This document shows, piece after piece, positions 1 to 8,936 of a stretch of DNA of 45,389 bases. The DNA is from Aquificales bacterium. GTDB taxonomy: Bacteria > Aquificota > Aquificia > Aquificales > QOAS01. Each line of letters starts with the position of its first letter. Position 1 is the stretch's first letter. Location of the stretch: contig JALVTI010000046.1 of assembly GCA_027035985.1 (NCBI GenBank), forward strand, positions 1 to 45,389. Direction: 5' to 3'. The notes beneath the pieces were generated by a model. That model was given only the letters and a program-made list of their open reading frames with translations, made no database searches and was not told where the DNA came from. The translations under genes were made by a program, and so were the position numbers.

Positions 1-117
1 AGAATGCTCCCCAAAAACAAACTGGGACACAGAATGATGAAAAGACTAAAGGTTTACGCGGGTCCCAATCACCCCCACCAGGCACAGCAACCCAAACCCT
101 TAGAAATTAACGCATAA
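1..117 (+). CDS. rplM: 50S ribosomal protein L13, C-terminal part (partial)
   Basis: Open at the window edge; only the last 38 codons are visible, ending in TAA. The translated tail contains GMLP-type sequence (RMLPKNKLGHRMMKRLKVYA) followed by GPNHPHQAQQPKPLEI, which is the conserved C-terminus of bacterial L13. L13 is an early-assembly protein of the large subunit. It lies 19 bases before rpsI, the standard rplM-rpsI operon order, so the two are almost certainly co-transcribed. The start and promoter lie outside the window. Confidence 0.93.
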   Translation, partial: RMLPKNKLGHRMMKRLKVYAGPNHPHQAQQPKPLEINA

Positions 118-136
118 TTAGAATAGGAGGATAAGG

Positions 137-571
137 ATGCAAAAACTTAAAGATTTCAAAATAACCCCCGATAACTCCTTTTACGCAACCGGCAAACGTA
201 AGGAGTCCATAGCAAAGGTTTGGCTCATCCCCGGATTGGACAAGCAGATTGTCAGAACCCAAAGCGGTAAGGAGTACAACGTAAAAGATTACGTAATGAG
301 GGAAACCCTCTATAACAAGATACTCATTCCATTCAAAATTACCGGCACCGAAGGAAAGTTCGGCATATTTGCCGAGGTAATAGGCGGCGGTATTACCGGT
401 CAAGCCGAAGCCATTATGTACGGCATCGCAAAAGCTCTGCTGGCTTACAACCCCGACCTGCGTCCCAAGCTCAAAAAGGCGGGATTGCTCACCAGGGACG
501 CCAGGGAGAAGGAAAGGAAAAAATACGACCAAATGGGTGCCCGTGCGAAATACCGCTGGTCGAAGCGTTAA
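137..571 (+). CDS. rpsI: 30S ribosomal protein S9
   Basis: S9 of the small-subunit head, whose basic C-terminal tail reaches the P-site tRNA. The 144-aa product carries the family signature GQAEAIMYGIAKALL (about residues 93-107), the DLRPKLKKAGLLTRDAREKERKK segment and the terminal ARAKYRWSKR tail with a final Lys-Arg. It is slightly longer than the usual 128-130 aa because of an N-terminal extension before YATGKRKESIAKVW. The ATG at 137 follows a strong AGGAGG (125-130). It is the second gene of the rplM-rpsI pair. Downstream to 660 is an unstructured, T-rich spacer. Confidence 0.97.
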   Translation: MQKLKDFKITPDNSFYATGKRKESIAKVWLIPGLDKQIVRTQSGKEYNVKDYVMRETLYNKILIPFKITGTEGKFGIFAEVIGGGITGQAEAIMYGIAKALLAYNPDLRPKLKKAGLLTRDAREKERKKYDQMGARAKYRWSKR

Positions 572-660
572 TTTCCACCTATTTCTTTCCTTTTTTTCAA
601 TCCCCGTAAAATACCTCTCTCTTATATATTCCCCAAAAAATTTTCTCGGAGGTGATAAAG

Positions 661-1863
661 TTGGCGAATGTCGTAGTTTCCTTAATGGATTTTAAACCCG
701 TTTACGAAAACCCCGTCGAAATTGTGGAACGTAAAGGGACGGGGCACCCCGACACCATTTGCGACAATTTGGCGGAAGAGCTTTCGGTTGCCCTGTGCAA
801 GCTTTATCTGGAGGAGTTCGGTTTTGTCCAGCACCACAACGTAGATAAAGCTTTGTTGGTGGGCGGTGTAGCAGACCCGAAATTCAAAGGCGGGGAGATA
901 ATCACCCCTATCGAAATATACCTGGTTGGTAGGGCTATTAAGGAAAAGGATGGAAAACCTCTGCCCGTTGACGAATTGGCTATAGAGGTCGCCAAGAAAT
1001 GGTTGAGGGAAAATATAAGGAACCTCGACCCGGAAAAACACGTAATAATAACCCCCAAAATCAGACCTGGAAGCAAAGATCTGGTCGAGCTCTTCGAAAG
1101 GTTTGCCAAAAAGGGTGAGGTTCCCCTTGCAAACGATACCTCCTTTGCGGTGGGATACGCCCCCTTCGACGACCTGGAAAAGGTTGTTTACAACACGGAA
1201 AGATACCTAAATTCGGCGGAATTCAAAAAGGAACACCCCTATCTTGGTGAGGACATCAAAGTTATGGGTGTCCGTTTGGGGAACAAAATAAGGATTACTA
1301 TAGCGGCGGCTTTTGTGGATAAATTTGTGGATAACGTCGACGACTATCTGGCTAAGAAAGAAATCGTCAAACAAAAAGCCCTGGAAAACGCCGCCAAGTA
1401 TACCGACAAAGAGGTTGAGATTTTTGTTAATACTGCGGACAACCCCGCCGACGGCTCGGTTTATATCACCGTTACCGGAACATCGGCGGAAGCTGGTGAC
1501 GACGGACAGGTTGGAAGGGGTAACAGACCAAACGGATTGATAACTCCTTATAGACCTATGACTTTGGAAGCCGCCGCGGGTAAAAACCCAGTATCCCACG
1601 TAGGAAAAATTTATTCCGCCGTAGCGAATATCATCGCCAACAGGGTTGTAAACGAAATCGAAGAGATTGAAGAGGCATACTGCTACATGGTTTCCCAAAT
1701 CGGAAAACCGATTACCGAACCGCAGGCTTGCGATGTTAAGGTCAGAACTAAAAGGGACATTAAAGGTATAGAAGAACTTATAAAGAAAATTGCGGAAGAG
1801 GAGATAGCCCAAATTCCCGACATTTGGAAGGGATACGTGGAAAAGAAATTTACCGTCGCCTAA
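661..1863 (+). CDS. metK: S-adenosylmethionine synthetase, archaeal type
   Basis: Makes S-adenosylmethionine from methionine and ATP. The 400-aa protein has the sequence features of the archaeal MAT family (VERKGTGHPDTICDNLAEE near the N-terminus, FGPEA-free, GDDGQVGRGNRPNGLITPYRPM around residues 280-300, AAAGKNPVSHVGKIY). It does not resemble the classical bacterial MetK. Start choice: a GGAGGTGAT Shine-Dalgarno (648-656) ends 4 bases before TTG at 661; the in-frame GTG at 652 lies inside that SD and is therefore unlikely. The gene converges with the DUF748-like gene and overlaps its stop by 4 bases. Archaeal-type MAT in a bacterium is known but uncommon, and suggests ancient transfer from archaea. 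Confidence 0.93.
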   Translation: MANVVVSLMDFKPVYENPVEIVERKGTGHPDTICDNLAEELSVALCKLYLEEFGFVQHHNVDKALLVGGVADPKFKGGEIITPIEIYLVGRAIKEKDGKPLPVDELAIEVAKKWLRENIRNLDPEKHVIITPKIRPGSKDLVELFERFAKKGEVPLANDTSFAVGYAPFDDLEKVVYNTERYLNSAEFKKEHPYLGEDIKVMGVRLGNKIRITIAAAFVDKFVDNVDDYLAKKEIVKQKALENAAKYTDKEVEIFVNTADNPADGSVYITVTGTSAEAGDDGQVGRGNRPNGLITPYRPMTLEAAAGKNPVSHVGKIYSAVANIIANRVVNEIEEIEEAYCYMVSQIGKPITEPQACDVKVRTKRDIKGIEELIKKIAEEEIAQIPDIWKGYVEKKFTVA

Positions 1864-2957
1864 TTTTCCAAAACCTTCTGTAGGACCTTTTCCAGTTCCC
1901 CTTTCAGTTGACCCTTTACTTTCTCCACCGTTTGGTTTAAAGTTTTGGTAACCTCCTTGACCGTTTCATCTGTTGCGTTTTTCAACACCCCAACGGGATT
2001 GGTAGCGGCGCCACCCTTAGAGGTGGGTAAAAGTCCATTTCCCACCGCAGGGAGAGATATACCTCCTATCTCCACCTTTGGGTGGTCTGCGGTTCCGGTC
2101 ACGTGAACTACTACCTTAGCCGGTGTGTAGAGGGCTAGGGTAATGTCCAATTCTTTAGTCAAGCGATTGTATCTAGACCCCTTATAGATTTCGGCGAACA
2201 GAACATTTCCGACGGTGTAAGCTTTGGTGTTCCTTTTAACGAAAACAATCCAGGGTCCATCAACCGCAACGGTTCCCACAACGCGGGTAAGTGTGAGGTT
2301 TTCCCACTGCGACTTTTGGAGTAATACCGCCAGTTGGGGCAGAAAGGGATTATTCCTTATATGCCAATTGAAAATGGTAAAATCAGCTACCGTTTTCGGG
2401 GTGTTTGGATTGGAGAAATCGCCAACACCTTCAACGGTAAAGTCGGCGTCGTTGTTCATCCCTACAAAGGTTCCGTTTACCCAATAGGAAACCTCTTTAA
2501 GGGTGTTTACGTTTACCTTGGCAAATACCTTTTTGAGTTCAAATTCCAAAGGTTTAACCTCACCGGGAGTGTAGGGTATCCCAAAGGCCACCGCCACATT
2601 GGTCGCGTTATCCGCCCTCCTAATAAAGTGGAAATACAAATTGTCGATATCCAAATCTAGGTAAGGTTTAAACTCCCAATAGACCTTCAAAGGAGCGGAC
2701 AAAACTATCCTATCCGCAGAAAGGAGTTTTCCACCACCAAACCCCGGTGGGTTTCCTATTTCCAATCCGTCAACTTCAAGACGGGTTAAAAGCCAATTAA
2801 CCTTTACATCCTTCACCTCTGCGGGGGCGTTAACCCTACTTTGCAATAGGGCATTTAGCAGAGGTTTCGCCGTAAGCTTTAACAGCGCTACGGTGGCTAT
2901 TGTGGGTAACACCACAAACAGCACCAAAAATAGGAAGAGCCTTTTTATCCACTTCAT
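1860..2957 (-). CDS. AsmA/DUF748-like membrane-anchored periplasmic protein
   Basis: A 365-aa protein with one N-terminal membrane anchor (about residues 5-27, KRLFLFLVLFVVLPTIATVALL). A beta-rich periplasmic body follows, including VKDVKVNWLLTRLEVDGLEIGNPPGFGGG, a pattern seen in AsmA/DUF748 proteins linked to lipid transfer and outer-membrane homeostasis. The last 45 residues are an amphipathic helix (NATDETVKEVTKTLNQTVEKVKGQ). It follows the RND pump gene by 44 bases on the same strand and is probably the last gene of the efflux operon. No clear SD precedes the ATG. The specific function is not known; the family call is by overall pattern. Confidence 0.7.
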   Translation of the reverse strand: MKWIKRLFLFLVLFVVLPTIATVALLKLTAKPLLNALLQSRVNAPAEVKDVKVNWLLTRLEVDGLEIGNPPGFGGGKLLSADRIVLSAPLKVYWEFKPYLDLDIDNLYFHFIRRADNATNVAVAFGIPYTPGEVKPLEFELKKVFAKVNVNTLKEVSYWVNGTFVGMNNDADFTVEGVGDFSNPNTPKTVADFTIFNWHIRNNPFLPQLAVLLQKSQWENLTLTRVVGTVAVDGPWIVFVKRNTKAYTVGNVLFAEIYKGSRYNRLTKELDITLALYTPAKVVVHVTGTADHPKVEIGGISLPAVGNGLLPTSKGGAATNPVGVLKNATDETVKEVTKTLNQTVEKVKGQLKGELEKVLQKVLEN

Positions 2958-3001
2958 AAGGAAGAAATAGATTAGGGATGAAGGAGAAGAAAACCAGAAG
3001 A

Positions 3002-6000
3002 TTAGTCCGCCAAGAGGTCTTTTTTAACCTCTTCAGGGGAGGGCACGACATAACCGGGCTGTTTCTTTAGCCGCTTCAGTTTGGAGTAGTAATACATTAC
3101 GGGTATCAACACCAGCGTTAGGGTGGTCGAACCTATCGTTCCGAATATTAGGGAAACCGCCAGTCCGTTGAATATCGGGTCGAAAATGATAACGAATGCT
3201 CCGACTATCAGCGCAGCTGCAGTTAGCAAAACGGGACGGGTTCTTATAACACCGGACTCAACAACGGCAACGTGCAGAGGAACCCCTTCCCTCAGTCTCT
3301 GTTCCGCAAAGTCGACCAACAGTATTGAGTTACGGATGATAATTCCCGCGAGTGCGATAAATCCTATCATCGAAGTTGCGGTGAAGAAGACGTTGCCCAT
3401 TATCTTGTCCATAAGCCAGTGACCAGGAATGATACCGACCAAGGTTAGGGGAATAGGAGCCATTATAATGCCGGGGATTCTGTAGTCTTTAAACCAAGCC
3501 AATATGAGCACCCATATTAGGAAGACCGCACCCGCAAAGGCTAAACCGAGGTCTTTGAAAACCCTAATAGTGATATGTATTTCTCCACTCCATCTAATGG
3601 CAACGTGCTTGTCTCCTGGAGGAGGGAAATAATACCAATATTCCTCGATTTTTCCATAGGGATTAGGAATTGAAAGCACCTTATTCCTCACATTGAGGAT
3701 GGAGTAAATCGGAGCCTCATACTTTCCTGCAACATCTCCGCACACGTAAACCACCCTTCTCATATTCTCCCTGTAGATTGTATGCTCAACAGGTACCTTT
3801 TCGACCTTGACCAGCTCTTTGAGGGGAACCTCTTTCCCTAGGGGGGTCATTATTTTTGTGTTCAGCAATCTGTCTATACCGCTAACCTTCCCTTCAGGAA
3901 ATTTGACAATCAGGGGAACCTTTTCGAAATCAGTGGTTTTGAGGGTGGTCACATCGTAGCCGTGAAGAGCCATTGCCACGATAGCCCAAATTTGCTTTTT
4001 ATCTAATCCATTTTGCTTAGCCTTCTGTTCATCGATTTCAATTCTATATTTTTTGCGGTCTACATCAGCGTAAATCGCCACATCGGTAATAGAAGGTGAC
4101 TCCTCAAATATCTGTCTAACCTTCCAAGCCACCTCCTGGGCGACCTTATAGTTATGGCTGTAAACTTCAGCCACTATAGGTGACAGTACCGGGGGTCCTG
4201 CAGGAATTTCTACAACTTGTAGATTTTTCACACCAAGTTTCTTAGCAAGGGGATGAAGTTTTTTTCGCAATAGTTTAGCAAATTGGTGCGAAGTTATAGA
4301 ACGATATTCTTTATCTACAAGATCGATGTGTATCTCTGCTTGCCATGGATATTTACGCAAATAGTAGTGTCTAACTAAACCGTTAAAGTCGAAGGGAGCC
4401 GCCGTTCCGACATAAATTTGGTAGTCGGTAACGATATTTTGTTTTTTAATAACTTTATCTGCTAGAATCTTTGCTACATTAACCGTCCTTTCTAAGGATG
4501 TACCTTCAGGCATATCTATAACGACATCTAGCTCAGATTTATTATCGTAAGGGAGAAGTTTAACCACAACCCATTTGGCGACCAGCATCCAGAGGGAAAA
4601 GGCGAGCATTGCCAATACGGTTAGGTAGAAAGCCCACTTTTTGGCGGGAGAGGTTATCAGAGGAACCACTATTTTGGTGTAGAGTTTCCAGAAGAAGGTT
4701 TTTCTAACGTCGTATTCCTCGTGAACGTGGACGTTCTTAAGTAGCAGATAAGACGCCCAAGGGGTTATCGTAAAGGCAATGAGTGCGGAAAGGGCTATTG
4801 CCGTAGAGGCGTTGATGGGTATCGGTCTCATGTAAGGACCCATAAGACCGCCGACGAACGCCATGGGGATAAGTGCCGCTATTATGGTTGCCGTTGCCAA
4901 GATATTGGGGTTTCCAACCTCGTCGGTGGCGAGAATGATAGCCTCTCGGGGGGTAACCTTACCCATAGACATCCAACGGTGGATGTTTTCGATAACGACT
5001 ATCGCGGCATCGACCAAAACACCTATTGAGAAAATTAACGCAAACAGGGTGACCCTGTTTAGGGTAAATCCGTAAAGTTTGCTGAAGAACAGTGTCAGAG
5101 CCAAAATAACGGGGACGGTTATACCTACGACTATAGCCTCTCTCCAGCCGAGCGCAACGGCTATCAGCAACACAACCGAGAAAGTGGCTATAAACAGGTG
5201 CTTTATAAGTTCGTCGAATTTCTCTTCTGCGGTCTTTCCGTAGTTTCTGGTAACGGTTACGTGAACGTCGTCGGGAATGATGGTTCCCTTCATCCTCTCG
5301 ACGGCTTTGAGAACCTCCTCGGCAACATCAACGGCGTTAGTTCCCTTTTTCTTTGCTATGGCAATCGTTACAGCAGGGAGTTCACCCTTGAGGTCTTCCT
5401 TTATACCCTTTTCCTCGTGGGCGGGACCCGTTCCGAAGAGGACGTAATGCTTAACCTCTCCGGGACCGTCGACAACTTTTGCTATATCTTTCAAAAAGAC
5501 CGGCTTACCCCTGTAAACGGCAACCACTATGTTTTCAACATCTCTCTTATTCTTTATAAATTTTCCAGTTTGAACGGTTATAACTTTGTTGTCCTTTATA
5601 AAAAATCCGTTATCCCCACCAAAGTTGGCGGCTTTTAAAACTTGGATAACCTGTAAAGGATTTATGTGATAAGCTTCCAACTTTTGAGGATCTAGATAAA
5701 CCGTTATCTTTCTTTTTTCCCCTCCAACAATAAAAACATCGGAGACTCCGTGAATCTTAGTTAGCTCCTCTTCGAGAGCTGCCGCTATACGGTAGAGTTC
5801 GTAAGAATCATAGTTTTTCCCCCATAGGGTTAGGGTAAGTATAGGAACATCATTTACCGACTTCGATATTATTAGAGGGGGAAGTTTTACACCGTCGGGA
5901 ACTTTATTAATTCCTTCCATAAGCTTAGAGTTGAGCTCAACCAGAGCCTTCACTGGGTCGGTTCCGACATAAAACCTAGCGGTTACTATTCCCCAGCCAT

Positions 6001-6280
6001 CACCCGCGGCGGAATAGAGATATTCAATATCCTTCAGTTGCCAAAGTTGGTGCTCTATGGGTTCGACAACTTTTTTTTCAACAACCGGCGGCGTCGCCCC
6101 CGGATACCGAACGATAACGTCTATCATGGGAACGACGATATCGGGGTCTTCCTGTTTAGGAGTTGTCATAACGGCTATAAAGCCGAGAAAGAACGAGACT
6201 ATAACCAGTATTCCAGTCACTTTGTTATCTATAAAAGCAGCGGCTAATTTTCCCGCCAAACCTTTACCAATGGCTTCCAT
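3002..6280 (-). CDS. RND efflux transporter, inner-membrane pump subunit
   Basis: A 1092-aa AcrB-family permease: two halves of one TM helix, a large periplasmic loop and five further TM helices. TM4 reads IGVLVDAAIVVIEN (Asp424), and TM10 contains GIIIRNSILLVDF (Arg983). In AcrB the proton relay is an Asp-Asp pair with a Lys; here the second Asp is Ala and the Lys position is Arg. The VDAA form also occurs in heavy-metal pumps such as CusA, but the CusA methionine and TM glutamate features were not recognised, so I do not assign a substrate. SD GGAGG lies 4 bases before the ATG. It is the third gene after TolC and the adaptor, forming a complete tripartite system. Confidence 0.93.
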   Translation of the reverse strand: MEAIGKGLAGKLAAAFIDNKVTGILVIVSFFLGFIAVMTTPKQEDPDIVVPMIDVIVRYPGATPPVVEKKVVEPIEHQLWQLKDIEYLYSAAGDGWGIVTARFYVGTDPVKALVELNSKLMEGINKVPDGVKLPPLIISKSVNDVPILTLTLWGKNYDSYELYRIAAALEEELTKIHGVSDVFIVGGEKRKITVYLDPQKLEAYHINPLQVIQVLKAANFGGDNGFFIKDNKVITVQTGKFIKNKRDVENIVVAVYRGKPVFLKDIAKVVDGPGEVKHYVLFGTGPAHEEKGIKEDLKGELPAVTIAIAKKKGTNAVDVAEEVLKAVERMKGTIIPDDVHVTVTRNYGKTAEEKFDELIKHLFIATFSVVLLIAVALGWREAIVVGITVPVILALTLFFSKLYGFTLNRVTLFALIFSIGVLVDAAIVVIENIHRWMSMGKVTPREAIILATDEVGNPNILATATIIAALIPMAFVGGLMGPYMRPIPINASTAIALSALIAFTITPWASYLLLKNVHVHEEYDVRKTFFWKLYTKIVVPLITSPAKKWAFYLTVLAMLAFSLWMLVAKWVVVKLLPYDNKSELDVVIDMPEGTSLERTVNVAKILADKVIKKQNIVTDYQIYVGTAAPFDFNGLVRHYYLRKYPWQAEIHIDLVDKEYRSITSHQFAKLLRKKLHPLAKKLGVKNLQVVEIPAGPPVLSPIVAEVYSHNYKVAQEVAWKVRQIFEESPSITDVAIYADVDRKKYRIEIDEQKAKQNGLDKKQIWAIVAMALHGYDVTTLKTTDFEKVPLIVKFPEGKVSGIDRLLNTKIMTPLGKEVPLKELVKVEKVPVEHTIYRENMRRVVYVCGDVAGKYEAPIYSILNVRNKVLSIPNPYGKIEEYWYYFPPPGDKHVAIRWSGEIHITIRVFKDLGLAFAGAVFLIWVLILAWFKDYRIPGIIMAPIPLTLVGIIPGHWLMDKIMGNVFFTATSMIGFIALAGIIIRNSILLVDFAEQRLREGVPLHVAVVESGVIRTRPVLLTAAALIVGAFVIIFDPIFNGLAVSLIFGTIGSTTLTLVLIPVMYYYSKLKRLKKQPGYVVPSPEEVKKDLLAD

Positions 6281-6311
6281 CTACCTCCCTCCCCTAATTG
6301 GCTTTTTGGCT

Positions 6312-7394
6312 TTAAACGCTGGAAACGGCACAACCGTCGCAAGCCTTTTGAACACCTTCCACAACGATTTTTTCCCCGGGTTTCAAACCGGCAAGAACTT
6401 CCACCTTATCGCCAAAGGTTAGACCCAGTCGGACAAACCTCAAATGGATTATACCGTTTTTGTCCACCACATAAACAGCCGTAAAGTCTCCCCACTTGAA
6501 TACCGCACTTTTAGGAATAAGAATGACATTATTCTTTTTCGCCTCGGGAACTTCAACATAGACCGATTTTCCGGAAATAACCTTGCAGTTTTCCGGTAAG
6601 GAAACCTTTACAAGGAAACTTCTGCTCATCGGGTCAACCGAAGCAGCTATATGCTTAACCTTCCCCTCTACGGTTTTTCCGTTGACCTCCACCTTTAGGG
6701 TCTGCCCTTTTCTAATTTTTCCGAAAAAGCGTTCAGGGAGGTATACTGCAACTTCGTAAGGGGGTTTATCTACTTCTATAAGGAAACTGCCAGGACCGAC
6801 AAAATCACCTACATCTGCTGGTTTTATTGCAACCACTCCGTCAAAGGGAGCTTTTATTTTGGCATACCTCAAGTTGTTTTCTATTGCCTTTAGAGCCGCT
6901 TCGAGTGCCTTGACGGAATTTTCCAAAGCCTCGTATTGGGCTTTAGCCATATCCAATTGCTGTTGGGTAACCCCACCGACATCCTTTAGGGCTAGCAGTC
7001 TTTCGTAGGTTCTTTTTGCCGCCCAAGCCTGCGCCTTTGTAGCCTCTACTTGGTGGAGAAGGGACTCCTTACGGGCGATTAAATCTTTTGGGTCTATAAC
7101 CATTAAAAGTTGACCCTTTTTAACCCTATCCCCTATGTGAACATAAATTTTTTCGACAAAACCGGCTATACGGGTCGATATCCTAGCCGTATCCTGAGCT
7201 ATAACCGTTCCCGCGAAGCGGGCAACGATATTCAAATTTTGGGGTTTTACGGTTTCCACCTTCAACCCGCTAACCTTTTTGGGAGTTTCGTGAACCTCTG
7301 CGGGTGCTATCTTGGGCTGAAATACCCCACCCAACCACGCAACGGTTAGAGCCATTACCCCGGTAAAACCGCTCCATTTGAGCAGTTCTTTCAT
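6312..7394 (-). CDS. RND efflux periplasmic adaptor (membrane fusion protein)
   Basis: Connects the RND pump to the TolC-type outer-membrane channel. The 360-aa protein begins with a hydrophobic N-terminal segment (about 10-25). A lipoyl half-motif (ISTRIAGFVEKIYVHIGDRVKKGQLL, about 72-98) and an alpha-hairpin coiled coil (about 105-170) follow, then the second lipoyl half (RYAKIKAPFDGVVAIKPADVGDFV), a beta-barrel and a membrane-proximal domain. Two cysteines near the C-terminus (KACDGCAVSSV) form a CxxC that adaptors do not normally need; it may be a metal or redox site. The ATG overlaps the TolC stop by one base (TAATG), implying translational coupling. Confidence 0.93.
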   Translation of the reverse strand: MKELLKWSGFTGVMALTVAWLGGVFQPKIAPAEVHETPKKVSGLKVETVKPQNLNIVARFAGTVIAQDTARISTRIAGFVEKIYVHIGDRVKKGQLLMVIDPKDLIARKESLLHQVEATKAQAWAAKRTYERLLALKDVGGVTQQQLDMAKAQYEALENSVKALEAALKAIENNLRYAKIKAPFDGVVAIKPADVGDFVGPGSFLIEVDKPPYEVAVYLPERFFGKIRKGQTLKVEVNGKTVEGKVKHIAASVDPMSRSFLVKVSLPENCKVISGKSVYVEVPEAKKNNVILIPKSAVFKWGDFTAVYVVDKNGIIHLRFVRLGLTFGDKVEVLAGLKPGEKIVVEGVQKACDGCAVSSV

Positions 7395-8773
7395 TACTTA
7401 ACCACCTCCAAAATTTTTCCTGCCGTGTTGTAGAGGTCTAAATAAGCCTTATTGCAGTTGTAGAGGGCTTTTACCCTATCAAAGCGCGCCATATCCAACT
7501 GGCTTTGAACGTCCAAAAGGTCAACGATACGGGCTAATCCCTGTTTGTATCTGGCTTCGACAATTTTAAGGGATTCCTCCGCCTGTTTAATCTCGGTTTC
7601 CGCCTCTACCAACTGCGCGTAGGCGGTTTCGTAGTCCTTAAAGGCTTTGGAGAGCTGGAACTTGATCCCTTTACGGGCGAAATCTAGGGTGGTTTGCAGT
7701 TCCCTTTCCTTCTCTTTCAGCATGCGGACCTTGTTAAAGGCGTTTAGACCGTCGAACAGCTTCCACTGAAAGCCCACACCGACCATATAGGAGTTTGCGA
7801 TGAAATTACCCACCCTGTTGTTGTCGTAGAGGTCATACTGCGCGAAAGCCACAAAATCGGGTAGGTAGTTGCCCCACGTAGCCTTTTTGTAATACTTAAC
7901 CGCGGAAATACCCTCCTTTAGAGCCAAAAGGTCCTTTCTCGCATTTATAGCCCACGTGTAGAGTTCCGAAAGATGTCCCTCCACCTTTACGGGGGACGGG
8001 CAGAACATCCTCCCCTTCACGGAAATGTCTTCGGGAGACCAATTTTTGTTCAGGAGAAAAGCCAAAGCCTTTTTAGCCACGTATAGGTGGTTTTTAGCCT
8101 CTATATACTTTGCCTTTACGGTTTCGTAATAAACCTTCACCCTTAGGAGGTCGGAATAAAGAGCCATTCCCACTTTGTACATCTTTTGGACAACCTTTAG
8201 GTGGTGTTCCACATCTTTTAAAGCCGTTTCGGTAGCCCTTACCGCCGCCTTTGCGTAGAGGGTTTTCAGGAAGGTATCGGCGACGTTGTAAGCAACCTCT
8301 TCGGTCTTCCTCCCCGCCAAAAGGTCTTGGGCTTTCCACTCGAGATATTTACCCCTTATCATATTACGGACTTTTCCGCCCATCCATATGGGAACCTGTA
8401 GGGAGAATTTGAGGTCGTAAAGCTGGTTGCTTCCCGGATTGTTGAAATAGTCCTGCATAGCCATAAAGGCTTGAGCCAATCCTCCCACCGTCATAGATGA
8501 GGGTTGGGGAAATTGCAACGAGTGGGTGTTCATCCGAAACATAATCGAATAGGGGGGCTGATTGGTTCTCGAAAAGAAATAGCTCGCCGAAATTTGAGGA
8601 AAGAGAAAACCCTTCGCCGCCCTGTACTCGTAATACTTTTCGAGGACTTTATACCTTTCGGCCTTTAGTTGGAGGTTATCCTTTATAGCTATATCCACCG
8701 CCTTTTGGAGGGTCAATTCGACCCCCCAGAGGGTAGAGGTTGCCATTAATCCCGCCAAGAGGAGTTTTTTCAT
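7394..8773 (-). CDS. TolC-family outer-membrane efflux protein
   Basis: Outer-membrane channel of the tripartite exporter. With the chosen start the product is 459 aa with a signal peptide MKKLLLAGLMATSTLWG. A mature part (VELTLQKAVDIAIKDNLQLKAERYK) and two TolC repeats follow, each with a long helical stretch; the second ends with SLKIVEARYKQGLARIVDLLDVQSQL. Start choice: ATG 8773 gives a canonical signal peptide and follows GGGAGG by 7 bases. An in-frame ATG at 8809 also has an AGGTGG upstream but adds 12 residues before the signal peptide. It is the first gene of the efflux operon; the palindromes at 8854-8885 lie just upstream. Confidence 0.92.
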   Translation of the reverse strand: MKKLLLAGLMATSTLWGVELTLQKAVDIAIKDNLQLKAERYKVLEKYYEYRAAKGFLFPQISASYFFSRTNQPPYSIMFRMNTHSLQFPQPSSMTVGGLAQAFMAMQDYFNNPGSNQLYDLKFSLQVPIWMGGKVRNMIRGKYLEWKAQDLLAGRKTEEVAYNVADTFLKTLYAKAAVRATETALKDVEHHLKVVQKMYKVGMALYSDLLRVKVYYETVKAKYIEAKNHLYVAKKALAFLLNKNWSPEDISVKGRMFCPSPVKVEGHLSELYTWAINARKDLLALKEGISAVKYYKKATWGNYLPDFVAFAQYDLYDNNRVGNFIANSYMVGVGFQWKLFDGLNAFNKVRMLKEKERELQTTLDFARKGIKFQLSKAFKDYETAYAQLVEAETEIKQAEESLKIVEARYKQGLARIVDLLDVQSQLDMARFDRVKALYNCNKAYLDLYNTAGKILEVVK

Positions 8774-8853
8774 TCCGGAGCCTCCCAAAGGTTTTAACAG
8801 ATTTAGCATTTTCCACCTTTCGGACTCGGTCGAAGTCCAAAATCAACCCAATA

Positions 8854-8885
8854 AGAATATTAGAAATATTGCATATTCTATATGC
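8854..8885. promoter_or_regulatory. Nested palindromes, candidate operator between efflux operon and panD
   Basis: Three inverted repeats overlap in 32 bases: AATATT-AGA-AATATT (8856-8870), immediately followed by GCATAT-TCT-ATATGC (8871-8885), and an enclosing AGAATAT-N12-ATATTCT (8854-8860 with 8873-8879). They lie in the divergent spacer between the TolC-adaptor-RND operon and panD, about 80 bases before the TolC start. This is what a dimeric repressor site controlling the efflux genes would look like. No regulator gene is adjacent, and the protein that would bind is unknown. Confidence 0.45.
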
Positions 8886-8915
8886 CCGCCATCAATTTCG
8901 AAGACCGGCGGAGGG

Positions 8916-8921
8916 TATAAT
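8916..8921 (+). promoter_or_regulatory. Candidate -10 box of panD
   Basis: A perfect TATAAT ends 15 bases before the panD ATG at 8937. No good -35 hexamer is found at 16-18 bases spacing, so the call rests on the -10 and position only. Transcription from here would give a leader of about 8-9 bases, too short for a Shine-Dalgarno ahead of the first ATG. Confidence 0.4.
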
Positions 8922-8936
8922 TCTCTTTTCCCGACC

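Noticed and set aside
652..660. GTG at 652 as metK start
   Set aside because: It lies inside the GGAGGTGAT Shine-Dalgarno; TTG at 661 has normal spacing.
1207..1812. Antisense ORF of about 200 codons within metK
   Set aside because: Opposite-frame shadow of metK with no family resemblance and no SD; similar shadows under ispG, valS, glnA and the RND pump were also discarded.
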